Below, in pieces: positions 55,524 to 64,000 of a stretch of 64,000 nt of DNA. Made by a program: the position numbers and the translations under genes. The notes below the pieces were generated by a model, which was not told the DNA's origin, searched no databases, and saw only the letters and a program-made list of their open reading frames with translations. The stretch is from Nocardioides panacis (GTDB lineage Bacteria; Actinomycetota; Actinomycetes; Propionibacteriales; Nocardioidaceae). Within the stretch, counting starts at the first letter, position 1, and each line of letters starts with the position of its first letter. The DNA lies in NCBI RefSeq assembly GCF_019039255.1, contig NZ_CP077062.1, forward strand, positions 2,418,001-2,482,000, written 5' to 3'.

Positions 55524-56402
55524 GTGCCCTCCCCCTCGTCGTACGCCGGCCTGCGCAACCCCGTGGGGACGCACGTCCAGGTCGGCAAGGGACTGGTCAA
55601 GGGCGCGCTGGTGCACGCCGCCGAGGTGGGCGCGGAGACCGTCCAGGTGTTCGTCGGCAACCCCCGCGGCTGGGCGCACTCCGCCGGCGACCCGTCGGTC
55701 GACCGCGGGTTCCGGGCCGCCTGCGAGACATCGGGGAGGCGGGTCTTCGTCCACACCCCCTACCTGGTGAACCTGGGCTCGCCGACCCCGTCGACGTACG
55801 AGAAGTCGGTGGCCTCGGTGGCGCACAACCTCAGGCGGGCCGCGGAGATCGGCGCCGAGGGCGTCGTGGTGCACACCGGCTCCTGCGTCGACGAGGGCAC
55901 CCTGGACGCCGCGATGCGGCAGGTGAGTGAGGGCCTGCTGCCGGTGCTCGAGGCGGCCGGCGAGGACGCGCCGTGGCTGCTGCTCGAGCCGACCGCCGGC
56001 CAGGGCCGCTCGCTGTGCGCCGGGGTCGACGACCTCGAGCCCTACCTCGACGCCCTCGACCGGCACCCGGGTGTCGGGATCTGCCTGGACACCTGCCACG
56101 TCTTCGCCGCCGGCGCCCCGCTCGACGAGCCCGGCGGCACCACCGCGACCCTCGACCGGCTGGTCGGGATCGCCGGCGCGGACCGGCTCCGACTGGTGCA
56201 CGCGAACGACTCGATGGACGTGCGCGGTGCCTTCAAGGACCGGCACCAGAGCATCGGTGACGGCTACATCGGGCTCGGCGCCTTCGAGGAGCTGTTCGCG
56301 CACCCCGCCACCGAGGGCGTGCCGTTCGTGCTCGAGACACCCGGCTCCCGCGACGTCGGCGACCCGCAGATCGCGTTGCTGCAGAAGCTCCGCGAGAGGT
56401 GA
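55524..56402 (+). CDS. nfo: deoxyribonuclease IV (AP endonuclease)
   Basis: Zinc AP endonuclease of base-excision repair. 292 aa. Metal-ligand segments: VGTHVQVGKGL, VFVGNPRGW, VFVHTPYLVNLGSP, GVVVHTGSC, LLLEPTAGQGRSLCAG, GICLDTCHVFAAG, RLVHANDSMDVRGAFKDRHQSIGDG, FVLETPGS. TAGGCT lies 6 nt before GTG 55524 (leaderless). The stop overlaps the EamA start as GTGA. Confidence 0.95.
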   Translation: MPSPSSYAGLRNPVGTHVQVGKGLVKGALVHAAEVGAETVQVFVGNPRGWAHSAGDPSVDRGFRAACETSGRRVFVHTPYLVNLGSPTPSTYEKSVASVAHNLRRAAEIGAEGVVVHTGSCVDEGTLDAAMRQVSEGLLPVLEAAGEDAPWLLLEPTAGQGRSLCAGVDDLEPYLDALDRHPGVGICLDTCHVFAAGAPLDEPGGTTATLDRLVGIAGADRLRLVHANDSMDVRGAFKDRHQSIGDGYIGLGAFEELFAHPATEGVPFVLETPGSRDVGDPQIALLQKLRER

Positions 56403-57298
56403 GCACCGGCCCCGACCGTCGTACCACCCTGCTGGCCACGCTCGCGATCCTCGCGATGACCGCCTGCTGGGGCTCGACGTTCTTCCTGATCAAGGACCTC
56501 CTGGACCGGGTGCCGGTGCTGGACTTCCTGGCCGTCCGGTTCGCGATCGCGAGCGGGGCGCTGCTGCTGCTCGCGCCCCGCGCGGTGGGCCGGCTGTCGC
56601 GGGAGTCGCTGCGGCACGCGGTGGTCCTCGGCCTGCTGTACGGCGTCGCGCAGATCCTGCAGACCGCCGGCCTGGCGCACACCCCGGCGAGCGTGTCCGG
56701 CTTCATCACCGGCATGTACGTCGTGTGCACGCCGCTGTTCGCGGCGGTGCTGCTGCGCTCCCGGATCAGCGCCGTCACCTGGGCCGCCGTCGCCCTCGCG
56801 CTGGGCGGTCTCGCGGTGCTGTCGCTGAGCGGGCTCTCGGTCGGCTACGGCGAGGCCATCACGTTCTGCTCGGCGCTGCTCTACGCGCTGCACATCGTCG
56901 GGCTCGGGGCCTGGAGCGACGCCCGGCAGGCGATGGGCATGACGATCGTGCAGCTGCTGGTGATCACCCTGGTGGCGTTCGTGGCGACCGTCCCGGACGG
57001 CATCGTGCTGCCCTCGACCACCGGCGACTGGGTCTCGGTCGTCTACATGGCGGTCTTCGCGGGCGCGCTGGCGCTGGCCGGGCAGACCTGGGCGCAGGCC
57101 CACCTGCCCCCGACCCGCACCGCGATCATCATGACCATGGAGCCGGTGTTCGCGGCGCTGTTCGCGGTCCTGCTCGGCGGCGAGGCGGCCACCCTGCGGA
57201 TGCTGGTCGGTGGCCTGATGGTGCTGACCGCGATGTTCGCGGTCGAGCTCGTCCCGCGCCGGCACATCGAGTCCGAGGTGCCGCACATCGCGGTCTGA
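56399..57298 (+). CDS. EamA/DMT-family transporter
   Basis: Ten-helix drug/metabolite permease, 299 aa, with the duplicated EamA domain: first half includes AILAMTACWGSTFFLIKDLLDRVPVLDFLAVRF and FITGMYVVCTPLFAAVLL; second half includes LLYALHIVGLGAW and RTAIIMTMEPVFAALFAVLLGGE. GTG 56399 overlaps the nfo stop, so the two are coupled. Substrate unknown. Confidence 0.92.
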   Translation: MSTGPDRRTTLLATLAILAMTACWGSTFFLIKDLLDRVPVLDFLAVRFAIASGALLLLAPRAVGRLSRESLRHAVVLGLLYGVAQILQTAGLAHTPASVSGFITGMYVVCTPLFAAVLLRSRISAVTWAAVALALGGLAVLSLSGLSVGYGEAITFCSALLYALHIVGLGAWSDARQAMGMTIVQLLVITLVAFVATVPDGIVLPSTTGDWVSVVYMAVFAGALALAGQTWAQAHLPPTRTAIIMTMEPVFAALFAVLLGGEAATLRMLVGGLMVLTAMFAVELVPRRHIESEVPHIAV

Positions 57299-57342
57299 GG
57301 CGCCGCGCTGCGGATCCGCGGCGGGCTGGCTAGCCTGACGCC

Positions 57343-58311
57343 ATGTCCCGCCTCGAGGTGCTGCCGTTCGACGAGAGCCACCTGCCCGACGCCGGCCGGC
57401 TGCTCGCCGCGCGGCACCGCCGGCACCGGGCCGCCGAGCCGCACCTCCCGGCCCGCTTCGAGGACCCCGTGACCTGCTCGACCGAGGTCGCGGCCGTGCT
57501 CGGCGGCACCGACGTCTCCGGCGCGGTCGCGCTGCGCGACGGACGGGTGGTCGGCTACCTGCTCGGCGCCCCCAAGCCGGGCCCCGACTGGGGCCGCAAC
57601 GTCTGGGTCGAGTCCGCTGGGCTGGCCGTGGAGGAGGCGGAGGACGCCCGGGACCTGTACGCCGCGGCCGCCGCCCGCTGGGCCGAGGAGGGCCGCACGG
57701 CGCACTACGTGCTGGTGCCCGCGCACGACGAGGCGCTCGTGAGCGCGTGGTTCCGGCTGGCCTTCGGGCACCAGCACACGCACGCCGTCCGCGAGGTGCC
57801 GGCGGGTCCTGCTGGCACCCCGCCGCACGTCCGGGTTCGCCGGGCCGCGCGCGGCGACGTCGCGGCGCTGGCCCGGCTGGACCTCGAGCTGCCCGCCCAC
57901 CAGGCCCTCGCCCCGACGTTCTCCGCGGCCCCGACCGGCACCTACGAGGAGGCGCTGGCCGAGTGGGAGGACGACGTCGACGACCCGGACTTCGCGACGT
58001 TCGTCGCCGAGCACGAGGGCCGGGTAGTCGGCTCCGCGGTGGGCTGCCGGCTGGAGCGGTCCGGGAGCCACGCGGGCCCCGCCCGGCCGGACGGGGCCGG
58101 GTTCCTGGGGTTCGCCGCCGTGCTGCCCGGGGCCCGCGGGCTCGGCGCCGGACGGGCACTGGGCGAGGCGGTCCTGGACTGGTCGCGGAGCGAGGGGCAC
58201 GCGTGCGTGGTCACCGACTGGCGGGCCACGAACCTGCTCTCCTCCCGGGCCTGGCCGGCGCTCGGGTTCCGGCCGTCGTACCTGCGGCTGCACCGGCTGC
58301 TCGGCCACTGA
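57343..58311 (+). CDS. tandem GNAT N-acetyltransferase
   Basis: 322 aa with two GNAT-like halves. The N-terminal half (residues 1-150) lacks a clear acetyl-CoA loop, while the C-terminal half has the acetyl-CoA region VLPGARGLGAGRALGEAVLDWSRSEGHACVVTDWRATNLLSSRAWPALGFRP. TAGCCT at 57331-57336 lies 6 nt before the ATG (leaderless). Substrate unknown. Confidence 0.85.
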   Translation: MSRLEVLPFDESHLPDAGRLLAARHRRHRAAEPHLPARFEDPVTCSTEVAAVLGGTDVSGAVALRDGRVVGYLLGAPKPGPDWGRNVWVESAGLAVEEAEDARDLYAAAAARWAEEGRTAHYVLVPAHDEALVSAWFRLAFGHQHTHAVREVPAGPAGTPPHVRVRRAARGDVAALARLDLELPAHQALAPTFSAAPTGTYEEALAEWEDDVDDPDFATFVAEHEGRVVGSAVGCRLERSGSHAGPARPDGAGFLGFAAVLPGARGLGAGRALGEAVLDWSRSEGHACVVTDWRATNLLSSRAWPALGFRPSYLRLHRLLGH

Positions 58312-58369
58312 CGTCCCGGATCGTGGAACGGGTGTCCACCGCGGCGTCCGGCGGGCCTACGCTCGTCCC

Positions 58370-58435
58370 GTGCAGACCACGTGGACCTATTTCTTCGGCT
58401 ACTCGCCCGGGGCATCCGAGCGGGACCGCCACTAG
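58370..58435 (+). CDS. aromatic-rich leader peptide of the DAHP synthase attenuator
   Basis: 21 codons from GTG 58370, itself leaderless (TACGCT 6 nt upstream). It begins MQTTWTYFFGYSPGAS: one Trp, two Tyr and two Phe among residues 5-11. This is the hallmark of ribosome-mediated attenuation sensing all three aromatic amino acids. It lies 110 nt before aroF, with a terminator hairpin between them. Confidence 0.85.
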   Translation: MQTTWTYFFGYSPGASERDRH

Positions 58436-58457
58436 GTCGTCCCCGCACACCGACACC

Positions 58458-58486
58458 AACGCCCCTGGCCATCCGGCAGGGGCGTT
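58458..58486 (+). terminator. attenuator hairpin of aroF
   Basis: AACGCCCCTG (58458-58467) / CAGGGGCGTT (58477-58486), 10 perfect pairs, 22 nt after the leader-peptide stop. When aromatic amino acids are plentiful the ribosome finishes the leader and this stem can form. The competing antiterminator was not mapped. Confidence 0.75.
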
Positions 58487-58545
58487 TCGCGTGGAGCGCC
58501 CGGTCCAGCCGGTGGCGCCAGGGACACCCACCCGAGAGGAACACC

Positions 58546-59595
58546 ATGGTCATCGTCATGACGCCCGAGGCCACCGCCGAGGACGTCGCCCGCATCGTGG
58601 AGAAGGTCGAGAGCGTCGGCGGTGAGGCGTTCGTCAGCAAGGGCGTCGTCCGCACGATCATCGGCCTGGTCGGCGACATCGACTCCTTCCACCACCTCAA
58701 CCTGCGCGGCATGGCCGGCGTCGGGGACGTGCACCGGATCTCCGACCCCTACAAGCTGGTCAGCCGCCAGCACCACGCCGGGCGCAGCACGGTGTGGGTG
58801 CGTGGCGTGCCGATCGGGCCGGACACCTTCACGTTCATCGCCGGACCGTGCGCGGTCGAGTCCCGGGCGCAGACGCTCGAGGCCGCCGAGATGGCCAAGG
58901 CCGCCGGCGCGACGCTGATGCGCGGCGGTGCGTTCAAGCCCCGCACCTCGCCGTACGCCTTCCAGGGGCTCGGCGTCGAGGGCCTGGAGATCCTGTCCTC
59001 GGTCCGGGAGGCCACCGGCCTGCCGGTGGTCACCGAGGTGGTGGACGCGCGCGACGTCGCGGTGGTGGCCGAGCACGCGGACATGCTCCAGGTGGGCACC
59101 CGCAACATGGCGAACTTCGGGCTGCTCCAGGCGGTCGGCGAGTCCGGCCGGCCGGTGCTGCTCAAGCGCGGGATGACCGCGACCATCGAGGAGTGGCTGA
59201 TGGCCGCGGAGTACATCGCGCAGCGCGGCAACCTCGACGTGGTGCTGTGCGAGCGCGGCATCCGCACCTTCGAGCCGGCCACCCGCAACACCCTGGACAT
59301 CTCCGCGGTGCCGGTCGTGCAAGCGACCAGCCACCTGCCGATCATCGTGGACCCCTCGCACGCGGCCGGCCGCAAGGACCTGATCGTGCCGCTGTCCCGG
59401 GCCGCGATCGCGGTCGGCGCCGACGGCGTAATCGTCGACGTGCACCCGGACCCGGAGTCGGCGCTGTGCGACGGGCCGCAGGCGCTGCTCGGCGCGGACC
59501 TGCGGGCCCTCGCCCAGGCCGTGCGCCAGCTGCCGCCGATGGTCGGCCGGGTGGACGCGAGCACGCTGTCCCGGACGCCGGTGGTGCCGCGCTGA
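58546..59595 (+). CDS. aroF: DAHP synthase, class I (type I beta)
   Basis: Condenses PEP and erythrose-4-P in the first shikimate step. 349 aa. An N-terminal ferredoxin-like regulatory domain (MVIVMTPEATAEDVARIVEKVESVGGEAFVSKG) is fused to the barrel with FTFIAGPCAVESRAQTLEAA, GGAFKPRTSPYAFQGLG, KRGMTATIEEWLMAAEYI and PIIVDPSHAAGRKDLI. ATG 58546 follows GAGAGGA by 5 nt. Controlled by the leader peptide and hairpin upstream. A second, unrelated class II enzyme is encoded 1.5 kb away. Confidence 0.95.
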   Translation: MVIVMTPEATAEDVARIVEKVESVGGEAFVSKGVVRTIIGLVGDIDSFHHLNLRGMAGVGDVHRISDPYKLVSRQHHAGRSTVWVRGVPIGPDTFTFIAGPCAVESRAQTLEAAEMAKAAGATLMRGGAFKPRTSPYAFQGLGVEGLEILSSVREATGLPVVTEVVDARDVAVVAEHADMLQVGTRNMANFGLLQAVGESGRPVLLKRGMTATIEEWLMAAEYIAQRGNLDVVLCERGIRTFEPATRNTLDISAVPVVQATSHLPIIVDPSHAAGRKDLIVPLSRAAIAVGADGVIVDVHPDPESALCDGPQALLGADLRALAQAVRQLPPMVGRVDASTLSRTPVVPR

Positions 59596-59599
59596 CGCC

Positions 59600-60048
59600 T
59601 CAGGCCCAGAGGCGGGGCTGGCCCTCGGCGGCCGTCAGGTCGCCGAACCGGTGCTTCTGGGCGGGCTTCTTGCCGTTCACCTTGCCCTGGGTGACGTAGG
59701 GCAGGAAGACCTCGATGGCCACGCCGTCGCGGTGCTCGAGGGCGACCGCGACCGCGTCGCCGCCGGCCCCGCCGACGTTGGTCACCACGGCGGCCGCCCG
59801 GAGCGACCCCGCCTCGGCGGCGAGCGCCTGCCAGCAGAGCTCGTGGACCTCGGCGACGTCCGCGACGCCCTTGCGGGCCGGCAGCTCGGGCTGGACCAGC
59901 CGGCTCTCGCCGGCCTCGTCGAGGGCCACCGCGAAGGGGTAGAACTCTCCGGCGACCTCCAGCTGCTCCCGCCCGGTGCGCAGCCCGAGGTCGAGCAGCC
60001 CGTCCAGGTCGGCCTGGGTCCGGTCGCTGGTCTCGTCACGCCACGAGG

Positions 60049-60052
<4 letters not shown>
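59600..60052 (-). CDS. uncharacterised protein after threonine aldolase
   Basis: 150 aa. MTSWRDETSDRTQADLDGLLDLGLRTGREQLE; VAVALDEAGESRLVQPEL; AVVTNVGGAGGDAVAVALEHRDGVAIEVFLPY; GKKPAQKHRFGDLTAAEGQPRLW. The ATG overlaps the threonine aldolase stop (ATGA), so it is the third gene of that operon. Ends 5 nt from the convergent aroF stop. Not recognised. Confidence 0.75.
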
Positions 60053-62418
<2,366 letters not shown>

Positions 62419-62453
62419 GGCCCCCAGCCTACGGCCCCAGGTAGGCTGCCCCG
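62419..62453. promoter_or_regulatory. back-to-back leaderless promoters
   Basis: 35 nt between divergent starts. Minus: TAGGCT (62431-62426), 7 nt before the class II DAHP synthase GTG. Plus: TAGGCT (62442-62447), 6 nt before the GNAT ATG at 62454. Confidence 0.7.
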
Positions 62454-63362
62454 ATGCCCGAGGTGACCGTGCGAGACGCCCGACCCGACGACGCTGCGGC
62501 GATCGCCCGGGTGTGGGCGGCCACCCTGCCGTTGCTGGTCCGCTCGGCGGCCCGGGTCCCGGCGGACATGGCCGAGGACGCCACGCTCGGCCGGCGTCGC
62601 TGGGTGGGCCTGCTGGACGACGCCGTGGTGGCCACCGCGAGCGCCCGGCGGACCGGCGAGCGCGAGGTCTACCTGACCGTGGAGGTGCACCCCGACAGCG
62701 GCAGCCGCGGGGTGGGCACCGCGTTGCTGCGCCGGGCCGTCGGCGCGTTCTCCGACGCGACCGACCTGGTCGCGGTCTGCACCGACGACCCGATCTCGCT
62801 GGCCTTCGCGGTGCGCAACGGCTTCCTGCCCGACGGGGAGCACCGGGTCTCCACCGTGGTCCCGGCCACCGTGCCGGCCGCCGGTCCGGCGCCCTCCGGG
62901 TACACCGCGGTCACCCTGGACCGGCTGCCCGACCTCGACGGCCTGCTGGCCACCCACAACGCCGCGGCCGTCGACGACCCGAGCGGGCTCAGCCGGGTCT
63001 ACACGCGCGACACCTTCCTGGCCGACTGGTGGAACAGCCCCGACAACGCCCCGGAGCTGTCCTACGCCCTGCTGGACATCTCGGGGGTCACGCCCGTGGT
63101 GGCGTCGTTCACCAGCACCCAGGTCGACCGGCCGCGCAGGCGTGCCTGGAGCGCGATGACCGCCACCCACCCGGACCACCGCGGGCGCGGTCTGGCCCGG
63201 TGGGTCAAGCAACGGTCCCTGAACGCCGTCGCAGCGGCCGGCGTCGCGCTGGCCTCCACCGCCAACGACGACACCAACGCCCCGATGGTCGCGGTCAACA
63301 CCGCCCTGGGCTACCAGCCGGCCGCGCGCAGCATCCGGGTGCAGCGCCGCCTGCTGCACTGA
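62454..63362 (+). CDS. GNAT-family N-acetyltransferase
   Basis: 302 aa, two GNAT-like halves. N-terminal half: VRDARPDDAAAIARVWAATLP and an acetyl-CoA-type loop VHPDSGSRGVGTALLRRAVGAF. C-terminal half: SAMTATHPDHRGRGLARWVKQRSLNAVAAAGVALASTANDDTNAPMVAVNTALGYQP, the R-G-R-G-L loop of a working site. Start fixed by the leaderless promoter. Substrate unknown. Confidence 0.88.
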   Translation: MPEVTVRDARPDDAAAIARVWAATLPLLVRSAARVPADMAEDATLGRRRWVGLLDDAVVATASARRTGEREVYLTVEVHPDSGSRGVGTALLRRAVGAFSDATDLVAVCTDDPISLAFAVRNGFLPDGEHRVSTVVPATVPAAGPAPSGYTAVTLDRLPDLDGLLATHNAAAVDDPSGLSRVYTRDTFLADWWNSPDNAPELSYALLDISGVTPVVASFTSTQVDRPRRRAWSAMTATHPDHRGRGLARWVKQRSLNAVAAAGVALASTANDDTNAPMVAVNTALGYQPAARSIRVQRRLLH

Positions 63363-63416
63363 GCCGCTTCCCCGGACCCGCGATCCCGGCTCGTCGGCGG
63401 TCAGCCGACCGCAGCG

Positions 63417-64000
63417 TCAGGGGCGCCGGTGCAGCAGCAGCGGCAGGACGGCGGACGCCCCGGCCCGGCGCAGGACCGCGGACGCCAGGGTGACCGGCCA
63501 CAGCGAGGACGACGCGTCGACGACGAGCAGCACCACGCGTCCGGACACCGTGCCGGCGACCGGGCCGGCGTCGAGGTGGTCGCGCCAGTAGGCGGCCTCG
63601 TCGGCCGAGCTCATCTCGCGCAGGTCGGGCGCGCTCGTGGGTCCGGCCAGCGTGGCCCGGTCGAGCCGGCCGACGGAGGCGAGGTGGTCGGCCACCGATC
63701 CGGTCATCTGCGGCAGGCCGCTGGTGCTCAGGTCGACCACCACCTCCGGGCGGGACCGCCACACGGTGGCCCACTGGGACAGCAGCCGGACGCAGGCGTC
63801 GGTGACGTCGGCGGGCGCCGGGGCGTCCCGGGCGAACAGCGCCGCGACACTCTCGCGCCACTCCGGGGCGTCGGCGAACACCAGCGAGCGGCCGACGTCG
63901 TGGGACTCCTCGGCCGGGATCCGTCCCCGGGCCCCGAACGCTCCCCCGGGCCACATCTTGCGGGGCTCGAGGAGGTGCACCTGGCCGCGCAGCAACGCGG
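63417..64000 (-). CDS. RecQ-type helicase C-terminal part (5' end outside window)
   Basis: At least 193 codons of the C-terminus; the frame stays open to the window edge. Features WPGGAFGARGRIPAEE and a C-terminal phosphoribosyltransferase-like segment (VSGRVVLLVVDASSSLWPVTLASAVLRRAGASAVLPLLLHR) match the tail of actinobacterial RecQ-family helicases. The helicase motor would lie outside. The family call rests on the tail only. Confidence 0.7.
   Translation of the reverse strand, partial: ALLRGQVHLLEPRKMWPGGAFGARGRIPAEESHDVGRSLVFADAPEWRESVAALFARDAPAPADVTDACVRLLSQWATVWRSRPEVVVDLSTSGLPQMTGSVADHLASVGRLDRATLAGPTSAPDLREMSSADEAAYWRDHLDAGPVAGTVSGRVVLLVVDASSSLWPVTLASAVLRRAGASAVLPLLLHRRP

Overview
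The window is a contiguous piece of a very GC-rich actinobacterial chromosome, most like Nocardioidaceae or another member of the Propionibacteriales. The reasons are the actinobacterial division and cell-wall (dcw) gene order with sepF, yggT and divIVA attached, a DNPR-type MurE, a WhiG/FliA sigma factor with an RsiG-like partner, a mycobacterial-type LexA box, and many leaderless promoters with a TANNNT element 6-7 nt before ATG/GTG. No rRNA, tRNA, insertion sequence, prophage or CRISPR array is visible. Most of the window is core chromosome.

Region 1 (1-6.0 kb): on the minus strand, a TraR/DksA-like protein with a histone-like tail, lspA and the start of rluD. On the plus strand, a T-box leader with an Ile specifier and ileS, which encodes a type 2 enzyme with an altered HIGH motif. 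A perfect 16-bp hairpin at 6023-6059 separates ileS from the convergent dcw operon.

Region 2 (6.1-25.4 kb, minus strand): mraZ, a 46-aa membrane protein, rsmH, ftsL, ftsI, murE, murF, mraY, murD, ftsW, murG, murC, ftsQ, ftsZ, pgeF, yggS, sepF, yggT, divIVA. Most junctions overlap by ATGA or GTGA. mraZ is preceded by three MraZ-type boxes at 10-bp spacing, and ftsZ has its own palindrome and promoter.

Region 3 (25.8-33.2 kb): a moxR-DUF58-TgpA transglutaminase operon, then two opposed arrays of a 22-bp repeat in a convergent gap, a DUF3040 protein, and the whiG/rsiG sigma/anti-sigma pair. Both helices of the anti-sigma carry a c-di-GMP-binding-like signature.

Region 4 (33.3-40.5 kb, minus strand): a DNA-damage cassette behind a consensus LexA box: DUF6504, a HEPN protein, dnaE2, a methyltransferase and dinB.

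Region 5 (40.5-64 kb): mixed housekeeping and wall genes with synteny to the Mycobacterium metF-idsA-Rv2175c-pknL-aroG region. It holds ybaK, a secreted amidase, an ATP-grasp protein, yciO, a phytoene desaturase-like oxidoreductase, metF, a polyprenyl synthase, a barstar-like protein, an Rv2175c-like DNA-binding protein, a secreted sulfatase, a LysM/SLT lytic enzyme and a PASTA kinase. After these come nfo, an EamA permease, GNAT proteins and two different DAHP synthases. The class I DAHP synthase sits behind an aromatic-rich leader peptide and attenuator; the class II enzyme is in an operon with a threonine aldolase. The right edge cuts a RecQ-type helicase.

Quality note: seven genes between 34 and 62.5 kb are broken by single-base insertions, and an eighth (TgpA, at 28.2 kb) may be affected at its start. 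All fall in C/G homopolymers or in the string CGTGGAAG, and all look like sequencing errors rather than real pseudogenes. The reading frames given here are corrected for this.
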